A DNA stretch of 64,000 bases from Bugula neritina (lineage: Eukaryota > Bryozoa > Gymnolaemata > Cheilostomatida > Bugulidae), in contig OZ037769.1 in assembly GCA_964035545.1 (NCBI GenBank), positions 11,976,633 through 12,040,632 on the forward strand, in the 5' to 3' direction. Made by a program: the position numbers and the translations under genes. Of the stretch, positions 36,916-49,244 are shown piece by piece; within the stretch, counting starts at the first letter, position 1; the number at the start of each line of letters is the position of its first letter. Below the pieces are notes generated by a model. It had not been told where the DNA came from, did no database searches, and was given only the letters and a program-made list of their open reading frames with translations.

Positions 36916-37130
36916 TTTCAACAGTTGATTATTGTCCAAAAGGCTATCATGTATGGGGAGAGAAGTAAGTGTATTATGTAGATCACACCAAGTATACAGA
37001 ACGAGTGTATGCAGAACAATGAGCAAGCTGCCCTTAGTTAAAGACTAAGTATAACATGTACTGGGCTTTTATGTTCTACATTGTGACAGTATAGGACGTT
37101 TAATTGGTAGAAAATATTTTCTATTGGTTA
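36916..37130 (-). promoter_or_regulatory. Promoter/5' exon unit, third (diverged) copy
   Basis: On the minus strand: CCAAT (37127-37123), TATA-like CATAAAAGCCCAGT (from 37073), a ~130 nt transcribed-exon candidate with GTATACTTGGTGTGATCTAC, ending TTGAAA at 36916 before the donor GTGAGT. Same order and spacing as copies at 38585-38785 and 50620-50820. It points toward the minus-strand GTPase. Confidence 0.5.
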
Positions 37131-38584
37131 ATCTGGTTCCATATGGTACTGTGAAAACAATCATTGGGTACCACCCCTAACCAACAGTAAACAGGGGGAG
37201 GGGAGGGCTGGTTGAACCATTGTGATAGCAGACTGTATATTTTTGGCATAAATTTTATTGAACAATTTGGCAAATCATTGTGACATAAAGTTATGAGTAA
37301 TTAACAACACAAAAAGCTATTGAAAATTAAAATCACAGAAAGCTTATAGCTAACAAACATGACTAGAGTTGATAAAGTGGTAGTCTATTAGATAGTTTAT
37401 AAAAATGCATTCTACAGTTAGTAATACAGTAATATATTCAACAGTTAGTAAAATTTAATGATGTTATATTCAACAGTTGAATGTACCAACAAAACGCTCT
37501 GCTCTGTTAAAGTTAAACTCAGTCTGAAAGTCTTGTAATACACAGTGAGTGAGTCAAACAAATGCTTCAGCTATAGTTATAATGCATGCTAAAAGTGTTG
37601 GTAGACATAGATGAAATTTCTGCCTGTCACAGTGACAGGTGCAGTAAGTGAGGAATTGAGAAAAGCCTGTGTTCTAGATTAAAGACATGTCACAAAAGCA
37701 GTTACGGTCTTGCAAGACTTTCAACCCGTGCCCAGAACCAAAATTTATAAAAAAATCTAAAGAATCTAGGCTATCGCAAATTCTCAACTACTGCTCCTAA
37801 ATGTGTACCTTAACACTCAGGTATTGTTGTCATAGTTAGATCTAGTACCAGTTGAAAGGTAGCTAGTCAACACCAGGTTTAACAAGACAAAGCTGGCATT
37901 GTGCCAGCAACAGGAGTCCATGGTGGGAAAACGCTTGAATGCAACCAGTTATATAGGTAATTCACTACGTTTTAATTATCGCATTATTCAATGGATTTTC
38001 TCATTTGCCCTATGGAACTAGTTGCATTGAAGCAAAATATACTGATATTCCCAATCTACCAGTATGTATTATATACAGAGTTATAATATTACATTACATA
38101 CACAGTATCATATAATATACAGACTATAGTTATAACATTACATAACATAACATCATATTATAATATACACACTATATTTATAATACTTATTGTATAATAT
38201 ACGCAGTATCATAAAATATGCACATATAACCATAAAATTACATAACATAAACAGTATATCATATAATATACACATTATATTTATAAAATTGTATAATATA
38301 CACCTAGTATCATATGATATACACATTATATATATAGTTATAGCATAGTCTAATATTATACACATTAGGATATTATTACAGCATTTACATACACATTACA
38401 CAACCAGCAGCACTCCAAAAATATTTGAACGGCCTAAATTAAAGATGACTTTTGTAGCCACAGAGAAATGGAGTCGAGACAACAACATATGACATTGTGT
38501 AGCTGATAAAACATGTGATTAAAGCAAGTGTCATACAGTTACTACTAAGAAATAGTTTACAGAATATTGTTATATAACACTCAC

Positions 38585-38785
38585 TTTCAATATCTGTCTA
38601 AAGAGCAGTTCTTGCGTGCAGAGAGTAGTATGTATATTATGTAGATCACACCAAGTATACAGTACGATATTATACAGAACTATGAGCAAGTTGCTCTTAG
38701 CTATAAAAGACAGAGTGTGCACTGGGCTTTTACAGTCCACAGTGTGATGGTGGGTGTGTACTTAGTAGAGCAGAGTTTTTATTGG
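38585..38785 (-). promoter_or_regulatory. Putative promoter and 5'UTR exon of the minus-strand GBP-like gene
   Basis: Minus strand order: CCAAT (38785-38781), TATA-like TGTAAAAGCCCAGT (38734 down), exon candidate about 38705-38585 ending ATATTGAAA, then donor GTGAGTG. GTPase exon E1 (32771) starts with ATG directly after an acceptor, so a non-coding first exon upstream on this strand is required; this unit supplies one. Exon and TSS are inferred from sequence only. The exact counterpart in the right arm has a better TATA box. Confidence 0.5.
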
Positions 38786-39479
38786 TTGATCTGATTGCTG
38801 TGATACCCTGATAACAATCAATGGGCACTACCTTATTAGTCAACAGTAAGGGGGTAGAATCAGGGTGATGACACACTATATGTATTTGGAGTAGAGTAGT
38901 TGATATGTATTATTTTACAGAAAACAAAAGTTTATTACTATTTAACATAACACAAATTTATGACTAATTACCATTAGAGAAAAATTGAGGAAGCATTGGT
39001 GTTATTATGTTGATTTTTGGCAGCGTGATAGATGCGAGAGACTTATAAAAGGTATTTACAGAAGAAACTGATGGGTTTGATGGACTGCTAACAGTATAAA
39101 TTAACTTATCGGTGAATTGCTACTGCAATCTGAGCTCAACTCTTTAGAATAATAGTCTGAATCAGTAAAATATTAATATATACAGCACCCCTACATTCCT
39201 ACGACAGCAGTTTTATAACATGATGAACGATATGACTGAAATAAACCAAAATATCTGTTTTATCTCAAAGCTAAATATTCACTGTACAATGGGATATTAA
39301 ACTCTAAACTTTGAACTTACATATGTACTATAAGTAGAATGTAAAAATTTGAGACATAGGTGGCAATGCTCTTGACTGTCTGTCCCTAATCTGCAAACAT
39401 GTCGGTCAGCATGACAAAATGTATTTTCGGTTGTAAGAGATGGAGGGTTCCAACTTTTTAGCAAATCGAATGACTTGTA

Positions 39480-40005
39480 TACACTAAACAGTGGCAAGCA
39501 TAGAGTAATATATCAAACAGTTAGCAATAAATGAGTATGTTCAACAGTTAGATACACTTGTAGTGATATATTAAACAGCTAGTATTAAAGTAATATAGTC
39601 AACCGTGAGTAATATAGCAATATATACAACAGTTGATAATAATATTATATTAACATATTCAAAAGTTAGTAATACAGTAATATATTCAACAGTCAGTAAT
39701 TTAGTAAGATATTCAAAAGTTAGTAATAAAGTAATATAGTCAACAGTTAGTAGTATAATAAAATACTCAACATTTAGTAATATAGTAAAATATTCAACAG
39801 TTAGTAATAATATAGTAATCTACTTAACAGTTAGTAATATAGTAACATATTCAACAATTAGTAATATAGTAACAAATTAAACAGTTAGTAATATAGTAAT
39901 ATACTCAGCATTTAGTACCATACTAATATATTTAACAGTTAGTATTATAGTAATATATTAAACAATTAGAAATATAGTAATAAATATTACACAGTTAGAT
40001 ATACT
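39480..40005. repeat. Minisatellite in the left arm, ~20-26 bp unit (CAACAGTTAGTAATATAGTAA)
   Basis: More than 20 imperfect copies of the unit. The inverted counterpart at 49705-49925 holds fewer copies, so the array has expanded or contracted since the duplication. Confidence 0.88.
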
Positions 40006-41499
40006 AACAGACTGCAATAGTCTAGTCTCTGATAAAGTTAAACTAAGTCTAAAAGTATCGTAATAAGTAGTCAATGAGAGAGATTTGGGAAACTCTGTGA
40101 GGTATTCTTTAAAGTTGAGATGATAAATTGGGTCAAAGAAAATATCTGGGTCAGTTTCATAAGTATCTAATAGCTAGTATACTATAGATACTAATAAGTT
40201 CATATACACTTGGATCTGCCAAAAAAACATGCAGCTGTAACAGCATAGCTGTGTCCTATGCAGTTGACAGAATGGCACCTGTGCTGGCTAGTCAACTTAA
40301 GATTTGATGCTGTGATGGAAAGCAACAGCAACTTGGACAGCAACTTGGCATTGTGCCTAACAAGGTTGATCCAGGGTATAATGGGCACACTCTAAGTTTA
40401 ACTATACCCATTATGTAATCAACATAAACAGGTTAAAGAAATTCAAAGCAATACAAAGGATTGGTATGACACTCCTTCTACTATATATCATACATAATAT
40501 AAACTCCTTCTACTATATCAAATAGTATAACCTCCTTTTGTGTAAATTACTGCAGTCAGCAGAAACCAACCTTTAGAACACCAAATATTTACAGATAAGA
40601 ATGTGTTATTTTAAGGTGTCATGTGGTAGAGATTATTGCTGTACTAGATACGCCCACCTCTGATACCCTACTCTTATCTACTCTTTTGTTTGTACAAATG
40701 TTTGCACCTTAACTGTTATTAACATAGGTGGATAGGTATAAAGATATGTCAGTGATGATGAAATAGATAATAATGTTAATAGTCTAGAAGTAACCTCCCA
40801 AAAAAGGCTCAAAAAATTGGCTTATTACACTTTACTAGGTGGCCACTAAAAAAAAGTTGTTTCTAGATTAGAATTTTGTGCTGATTATAAATCTACAAAC
40901 TGTAGCATTCTGTCTCTACCCAAACTCAAGTTATTGCAAAAAGCAAAACGACATTTTGGATAGGTCATGATAAAAAGAAATGTGGATTGTGCAAAATAGT
41001 ATCCAATTTTACCAAGCTATCTTGAAGAAAAAATATATGCTGAAAAATAAAAAATAATTGCCTATTACCTAGAATTCTATGCTGATGCTGAATTTAAAGA
41101 CTGCAAGACGCTATCTCAAATTAAAACCAAGTTGTTTACGTAAACATATATCTTCGTTATGAATCGACATACTGCATGCTGCATAAGCATATATACAGAA
41201 TAATTGTATGACCAAGCTATTTATACGAAAACAAAAAAAGTCATACTGATGTGTGAAAAAACTGTATTCATAAAATTATAGCACAAAATAAATGTTGAAA
41301 GGAATAAATATTGAAATCTTTTGAACACAGCCCAAGTGAATCATATGCTAGTCTGTCAGTAGCCGTTAAACATTGGCAAAAATCAACAAGATCCTGTAAA
41401 ATTATTTAGAGAAACAGAAGCATGAGAGATGATCAAAATCAAATTGTTTATAGCAAAATATATAACACATGTCTAAAAATAATGCTTTATTATGAAAAA

Positions 41500-42030
41500 G
41501 TATTCCTGTCATCATTGTCGCTGTCGTCAGTCTCATCAGCTTCTTCTTCCCCAATATAGCGCAATTCTTTTCAGACAATACTTACATTGACAAACAACAG
41601 TGCATGCACTGCTTTTGAGACTTCTGACATCCACATCTTGATATGTTGCAACTGATCTTACAGGAGCAGTTTAAACTTTCCAATATGCATGTTCAGGTGC
41701 GGGAGCTTGAATCATTCACTTTATATTTATGCTGCCATGATTCTCAACAATCTACCTATGATGTTCTGGAGGTGGTGTATCAATATAGGCTGTTGTCGAT
41801 AACCCTTCTCCAATTGGCTCCTGATAATTTGCTCTTTTTACATCCAAATTTAATTTATCTTTTGTTGGAGGCACACTGTATTGAGTTATTTTAGACGGTG
41901 AACAAAATACAGCGTATCGGACGTCATCTGTATTTGAATTTTTTGCTCCATAAAGTTTACAAACAAATTGTTCTACTTCAGCCGCTGTAATGGCTGGTAT
42001 AGCTTGAAATACTTTTTGAGGGGTTCAAAG
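41500..42030 (-). pseudogene. Decayed coding remnant of an unnamed repeat-encoded invertebrate protein
   Basis: On the minus strand from about 42000 downward a long translatable stretch reads ITAAEVEQFVCKLYGAKNSN, then VRYAVFC and PPTKDKLNLDVKRANYQEP, then HHR-stop-IVENHG, SINIK-stop-M and APAPEHAYW. The FVCKLYG, VRYxxFC and PPTKDxLxxHxKRANYQ pattern resembles a protein found repeatedly in invertebrate genomes, usually followed by a Cys-rich segment; I cannot name it. Both in-frame stops sit where Trp would be expected. Judged a pseudogene. Confidence 0.45.
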
Positions 42031-43559
42031 CTTCCCATACATTCTGGATATTTCCTCAAAAGAGAGTAGGCTGTGCGCTATCCTTTTCTATAAAAAGCAC
42101 TGTAGTCGAATCTCAACCTGTTGAAGCATGAAATCTAGTAAGTGCTGCACACAACTGCGGTCCGAATTTATTTGCTGCAATGTTGAAATCCAAATACCTA
42201 ATATGATTATGGTTTCTTCCCAGATAGACACTATTTTTATTTTGCTACCATATATATTAATATTACCTATAAAACTGTTGTATTGATTGCTAAATAGCAT
42301 AATATGCTAACAGCTATAATAGCTAACATGAATTATTTAGAATAATATTCTATTGATTTTACAAATTTGTGTGGGGCAAAAAGTAGTAAATTAATACATT
42401 AATAATAGACACTATTTTTAATTGATACTTATTAACAAAATATCTTTTCACACAACGTGTAAGATGTATAAAATATACAAAATTATTAAGTTAAGGCAGA
42501 TCAAAGAAATTTATTTATGTGCTAAATAACAAGCAATTAATCCAAGTTTATTTCAATAATATTAAAGCAGATTGCACATAAAAATACATTTTACCAAAAA
42601 AAATAACAAGCGTGTAAGTAGGCAGTTTAGCCTAGCCTCTATTTGGGATGATACCATGATTACAACACCCGCGAAAAAATATAATTGGCAAGATAAGGTA
42701 ATGTCTTGCAAATATAGCGAAAATTAAGATGAAAACATCAGTTTCTTGAGATTTGATTATTACGCTCCGGCTGTTGATGTTCATAAGATATTTTGCATGT
42801 AACAAAGTTTGTGTACCTGCTTCCTCGTGATCTGATTGTAAGCATTTGAGTTCTGCTTTCTTAGGAATTCCACCATGTTTGAAAAATTCTAGCTGAATGC
42901 AATTTTTGTTTGGTATGCAACAGCTATAATAACAATATTGTTCTCTAAAGTATTTCTACTCCATTTTTCACACAAAAATGCACCAGTCTCAAACGCAGCT
43001 TGTTCTATTTGCTAATAAGAAATTATTTTTGTGACAACTGGCACACAGGAAAAAAGTACATGCCTATGATTTTTGAATAAGATAGCCCAAGATCATTTTT
43101 CTAATGGGTGGCTTAAATATATAACATATATATTTAAAATTAGAAGAAAGCTTTAGGGTATTTCTTTTGCAACTATAACTGAGCTAGATTGACTATAGAG
43201 TCGTTATATTAAGATAGTATAAAAATATGCATTTTAACCAAAAGCATTGTTTTAAAAACTAAAATTAATTGCTTATGTATATATTATAGTTCAGCTTAAA
43301 TTTATTGGCATAGCTCAATCGTACACATTAAAAATATTATCATCCGATATGTCCAGACCAACCTGCTCATGCTTCTCATTACTTTTTGCAAAAGTAGTTA
43401 TTATAATAAAAATCATGAGGAAAATCATTACCAGACACAGATTTACTTAGAATTTGACTCTTTTACAGCTGATCAATAATAATGTTTGCTTTATAACTAA
43501 AATACCCATTCCTTTGCTTGTTTGTTTGTCCATATAGTCTGCATCTTTTCAGATTTTTT

Positions 43560-44085
43560 CACATGAAAATCACTAGAATGAAACTCAGAGAAGTGAAAAA
43601 CACATCTATGATTATCTGCAAAAGTTTTTGCTAGTATATATAATAAACTAGCTTCAATAATTTCAAGATAATACTTGACAGATTTGGACAAAGTTGTGGA
43701 GAAACAACTCCTGTAAGATTTTAAAGAGCTTTTGTGACTCACTATAGGTGAACAGAACAATTTAGAATTTTTATAACAAAAAATTGAGAAGAGTATCTAT
43801 AATTATCAGCAAAATTATTTGGCTTATATAGAATAAATTAGCTTTAATAATTCTAAGATATATAGCCCATTCACAAAAACATCAAGAGGAGACAAATCCA
43901 TATTCATTTTAACAGTTTGAAGCGCTTTTGTGGCTAACTGGGTGCACAGAGCAGTCTAGAGTTTTCACAGATTAATTAAAACCCTTAAAACTCTCCATTT
44001 CTAAAAGAATTGCGTGGCCACCTCTCGGAGTGTAATGAGTGAAAGATAATTGGAGGTTACTTGTAGACTACTAAGCATAATAATT
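43560..44085. repeat. Left member of an inner inverted pair, itself a ~215-bp tandem duplication
   Basis: Two direct copies (about 43585-43780 and 43800-44000) share ATCTATGATTATCTGCAAAA-type and CTTTTGTGACTCAC-type blocks. The second copy with its flank (to CTCTCCATTTCTAAA) is the reverse complement of 45330-45670. Confidence 0.7.
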
Positions 44086-45329
44086 GTTTAATTCATATAC
44101 TAGCACTTGTAACCAGTGCATGTCATTTAGCAACATTATACAATTTATTTATGTTATTGTCATTTAATTATAAAACAAAATAGGAAAAGCGGGTACATTT
44201 GTATTTGGCGAATATACTTGGTAAAGTGCTCCTGAAATAAAACATTTCACAGTCTATTTAATTATAGAGTTCTGTTCTGTTAGTTTTTGAAGATCAATGA
44301 GAATATAATTGTAAAACGTTGCAGGCTTTTTACCATTTCTTTGTAGACATACCACTTTTCTAAATAGATGTTTGAGACCTGTCTTTTTTTTCAAAACCAC
44401 AAAAATGGCAAACAGCTCATATATTGCTGTTTCAATAGTGATTGGTAAACATTCATTCTTCTTGCTACAAAAGTATATGAGATGCAAAGACACATTGTTA
44501 ACAAATGTGATTATATTTAATATTGTGCTCATTATTTTTAGAGAATATTTATTTTAAGCTAATTTTTGAACTTCAAAAATTAAAAAAATCCAAATTTTGT
44601 TATTTTACATCACTGGTAGAGGCTTTGTTAATAAAATCACATGTTGCACCTATTATAAGACACTACCATGTATAGTTGCCAGATATATTTTAGGCTGCTG
44701 ACCCACAAACCAAAAATTTAGAAACAAATACTTCAAAAAAATTCTTTTAAAACATTAAAGCAAAGAAAGCTGCTGTATTTGTACAATAATTTACATTAGA
44801 ATTATAATAACTAACCCAACTTTTTTATACTATGTATACAATAAAATTCTGTAATATTTTGTAATCACTCAAACAAACATTTATTTTGTTTCTGTAGTTT
44901 TAAAAAACAATTTATCACATATTAGTACGTTTTTTAGTTGAAGTGTTTTTGCTCTTTATAGCTAGCCTGGATTTTCACATAACAATTTTTAAAGTTGTGA
45001 TGAGCTTGAGTATCAAAAACAAGAAAATTGAATTATAACAAGTTAATCATAAATAACAGAAAATATATTTATATCTACTGCAGATACTCTTAAAACTTAC
45101 GACTTTGCAAAAAATGACAACATTGTTAACTATAAACTTTTACCGACTGCCTAGAAAATTACACATTTCTTATAAGAGCTTTTTTTCAAATGAGCATAAT
45201 ATATTTTAATGTAAAACAACATATTTAGCACATATCAAGGAAATTTAGGAAGATGGCCTACCAGTTTTCATACTTTCGATAATTTAAGGTTTGCAGTGGA
45301 CTAGTACTAAATGGCCTACAGAACATTTA

Positions 45330-45670
45330 TTTTAAACGTACTGCATTACTAATAGTCTAGAAGTTTTAACCTTTAATTATTTTTCACTTGCTACGCTTTA
45401 AGGGCGGGTCATGTACACATTCTCCTTAAAAATGGAGAGTTTCAAGGATTCTAATTAGTCTGCAAAAGCTCTAGATTGTTCTGTGCAAACAGTTAGTCAC
45501 AAAGGTCTTCAACTTTATGGGAGTTGCTTTCTCCATTATTTTGGCTAAATATCTTAAAATTATTAAGGCTAATTTATAATAATGTTGTAGTTTTATGCAA
45601 AAAACTACTATGTGTAGATATGTGCGTCTGAGAGAGCTAGAACATAACTTTTTGTATTTATCCAAGAGAG
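45330..45670. repeat. Right member of the inner inverted pair
   Basis: Contains AAAATGGAGAGTTTCAAGG, CTCTAGATTGTTCTGTGC and GTTAGTCACAAAGG, reverse complements of blocks at 43920-44030. The centre of this pair falls at about 44713, close to the centre of the outer arms. Confidence 0.7.
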
Positions 45671-46729
45671 AGAACTGTGAGTGTTTCGAAAATGATAATA
45701 TATATTTACAAACATAACATTGGAGAAAAGATATCAGATAAAACAGTAGTATACAACATCAGAACTATACATGAGTAGCAATACTAACTAAATACTACTG
45801 GGTGCACGGATTGTCTTGCTTATATTATAGGGGAGCTTAATCCTTTTTGGCTCGCAAGTTCAGGTCCCCCTGCAGATGACTATCTGTAGCGGAGGCCACC
45901 ATTCAGTCAAGTGCTGCCATGCGGCATGCATGGGAGTGTCACAGTAAAAAATAAAGATGCATAGCCAGTGTGCTTGCAGTAGTGTTAGTTAGTTGCTTAG
46001 ACTATGGTTCATATTGTGACCAAGGGAGGGGGTAGAGCATGATGTATGTCACGGTCATCACAATATAATACACACATAGAAACTTCTGCAGATGATCATA
46101 GATGCATTTTTCACTTTCTTGTAATATTTTTGTGAAAGCATCTGCATGAAGGAAAGTGGACCATGAAAAAACAAGAAAGCTGTAAAAATGTCTAAATATG
46201 GGTGACTCTATGTCTGATAATTATATTGATTGTCATCATAATTCTAAATATCACAACCAAGCACTTTTGCAAAAGATGGTAATGAGAAGCATGAGCAAGT
46301 TGATTATGGATTCTGAAGGATATTTTTAACTTGTGTGATTAAGCTTTACCAACAATTAATTTAAATCAAACGATTTATTATACATGTATATGCAAGGCTT
46401 TTAAAGCACTGCTGTTGATTTATAAATGCATACTGTTCTTACTATATTTTAATAGTGACTTCAGATCGGCAAAATTTATTTAGGTTAGTTATATTTACAG
46501 AGAAAATTCTCTAAAGATTTGCTATAATTTAAAATATATAATATGACTATGTTTAAGACACCAAATTGAAAAAAGATCTGGTGCTTTATTTAAAGATTAT
46601 GCGGGCAAGTACTTCTTTTATAAGCATTGCCATTTGTCAGAAAAGATAATAATTTCTTATTAAAAAATAGAACAAGCTGTTTGGGGCTGGTGGAGTAAAC
46701 CGGAAACACTAACACCAAGTATCATTACA

Positions 46730-47250
46730 AGTGCTGGTTAATTATGACAGACCTTTATTACATTTAAGTGAAGGGTTGCCTAAGGCTGCATGCAGGCTGC
46801 TACAAAAATATTGTTTATCCAATTTTAGGCAAAACTTTAGCTATCAATTCAGAAATTATGGAGGAAGCTTAGATGATAGCATTGAAACTATGACTCCAAT
46901 GCAAGTTTCCATAATGCATAAAGCATTTAGTCTAAAAGTAATCTCCAATTATCTTTTACTCAATACACTCCGAGGGTGAGCCAAGGACAAGCTGATTGAG
47001 TAAGCAAGAAACACTACCACCAGTTGCACCATCCTAAGTCTGAAGAGATTATTTAAAGCAAATCTACCATATTTGAGTTGAGGGCTAACTATAGGCATTT
47101 ATTGCTGAACTATAAAAATATTTCCTACACAATGTTTGACAGCATTTTGGCTATCACATTAGAAAGGATGATAGAAGGCTAGAAGATGGTAAAATAAAAC
47201 TACAAGTCTAATGCAGAGTTTCTCATCATAAGCATAAAACACTGCTATAA
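46730..47250. repeat. Diverged ~290-bp tandem duplication
   Basis: The block around ATATTGTTTATCCAATTTTAGG/TAGATGATAGCATTG and AATGCATAAAGCATTT near 46800-46925 is repeated in diverged form near 47110-47240. Plus-strand 46731-46979 is open for 82 codons but has no support as a gene. Confidence 0.5.
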
Positions 47251-47850
47251 CTAAACAGTTTATAACAAAAAAATAATTCACGAAATCAAGATTACCGCTT
47301 CCAATCTAATTGAATTCCCTACATGCTTTCACATTCTTTTAGAATTTTTTTTCTGATAGGCTCACAACACTTACTTACAATGTTAAACTCAGTCTATACT
47401 ATGAATAAGATTCTTATTAACCTATATGTGTCTTCATGAATGCTACCGAAGAGGAATTGGCCACAGATTGCTGGGCTTCACACATTCATCATGCCTAAAA
47501 CTCAACTGCTCTCTTTGGTGGAATTGCAGGACTTTAAGAACTGAAAACTGTTCATCCATTTTCAGTTTGTATGTTGACACACTCCTTACAAAAATTATTC
47601 TAACAGCGCATTCTTATAATTTTTTATGCAGAGTAGAAGTTTTCCGTGACTTATCCAGAAATCAGTTTTAAGATTAAGGACAGATTAGGGCATGCTATGA
47701 TAAATGGTCATGAAACAGCTGTTTATAAGGGTTCCAATCAAAATTTCTAGACAATTTTTCTGGCGATAAAGAAAAAACCTCTGGTACCTTTGTTTTTGTT
47801 TGAAACGTAAATAACAGAAACTATACTTTCTCTCTGTGAACTCTACTTTA

Positions 47851-48046
47851 TACGACTTACATAATTATATCATGTTATAAATTTAAGCATGCACTTGACT
47901 TCAGTTGTCTTATGAACTCTACTACGTTTTGAAAATTTTGGCTAAATGCAGGTTTTCTCAAATGCAACAACGTAGTAGAGTTCATAAGACAACTGAAGTC
48001 AAGTGCATGCTTAAATTTATAACATGATATAATTATGTAAGTCGTA
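47851..48046. repeat. Perfect inverted repeat, 78-bp arms and 40-nt loop
   Basis: 47851-47928 (starting TACGACTTACATAATTATAT) and 47969-48046 are exact reverse complements, 78 of 78 bases as read. Non-coding. Either very recent or kept identical by conversion; an assembly fold-back artefact must be considered. Confidence 0.92.
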
Positions 48047-48320
48047 TTCATATGTCTTTAACTTTTTAGCAATGCTTGCTAGCATTTCGTACCATAGAAC
48101 CTTGTACTATAATGATTATATTTGTGTGTGAATTTAAATTAAAATACTCCTCGTGTATTATTTTATGAAGCTCTCAACTTCAAGTCAAAGGAGACTTTAA
48201 CTACAACTATATAAATATAATATTATTTTAAATTTATGCATTCCACTTTGTTGTAAAGCACACAAGTTCATACCAAAAATTCACATGTTTAAGTATCAGT
48301 TGACATTTTATGAAGTGAAA

Positions 48321-48342
48321 TTGATTGATTGATTGATTGATT
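48321..48342. repeat. (TTGA)n microsatellite
   Basis: About five to six TTGA/GATT units in a row. Confidence 0.9.
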
Positions 48343-48714
48343 TTATTTCTATCACTAACATGATATATGTTGTGAAAAAAGGTGTTAAATACCGATGCCC
48401 ATGATATTAAAAATGATAACAGTGTAAACATACATGGCTTAAAAATAGGAGTAAAAAGTCTCTGAGGCTGGAAGTTCAATTAACAAAAATTATTATACAA
48501 GTTTAGTTAGCTTGAGTGCTGCCTGGCGTATCCTAGGTGTATGTAATAATCCGGGCAGTTCATCCAGCTTGTAGCATACAGATTGTACATTGGTCAGTAT
48601 GATGGCTGGCAGGGGAACTCTTGAGTTTTTAACTTGATGTTTCACACGAACCCGGCTCGTTTTCCTCTTTTTCTTGCTCTATAAAGTATTCCAGGGTCAA
48701 CATTTTAACTATGA

Positions 48715-48970
48715 TGTAGTAGAAGGAGTGTATACTATATTATCAAATAGTATATACTCCTTATACTTTATCATATAGTATATACTCCTTGGACTACATC
48801 ATATAGTACACACTCCTTCTACTATATCATAATATAGTATACACTCCTTTTACTATATCATATAATATACACTCCTTCTACTATATCATATAGTATACAC
48901 TCCTTTTACTATATCATATAGTATACACTCCTACTATATATCATATAATATATACTCCTTGGACTATATC
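48715..48970. repeat. Minisatellite, ~28-bp unit (TATACTCCTTCTACTATATCATA)
   Basis: Roughly nine imperfect copies. The same unit occurs about twice at 40465-40535 in the same orientation, near the inner end of the left arm. Confidence 0.88.
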
Positions 48971-49244
48971 AAGTACAGTGTTTTCTGAAACAAAACTTTT
49001 AGACACTTTCATAAATATTTACAGTTCAGCCTGTCTGCTTTTAATTAAATTCTGTATTTTCCTATCTTTTGTATACATTTTTACAAAAATATTTGCTATT
49101 TGATACTCTCTCATGTTGGTTATTGAGAGAAAATATGTAGGTAATGATTAAACAGATGACCATGTATTGCTCTTTAGTCTCATCAAAGATGCCAACCTAA
49201 TAGATGATGGTATATGTAGACATATATGTGGTAAGGAGTACATT

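Larger units (their letters stand above)
38039..40470. repeat. Left arm of a large inverted duplication
   Basis: Reverse complement of 49245-51375 over nearly the whole length. Matching landmarks: ACTGATATTCCCAATCTACC at the outer end; ACAAAGTATCATTT-free AT tract; promoter unit; GTCAGCATGACAAAATG; an internal minisatellite (39480-40005); and GCTGTAACAGCATAGCTGTG near the inner end. Substitutions and length differences in the minisatellite show that it is not a recent artefact. Confidence 0.88.

Noticed and set aside
46731-46979. 82-codon plus-strand frame as a small gene
   Set aside because: Falls inside a diverged tandem repeat; the second repeat copy does not keep the frame.
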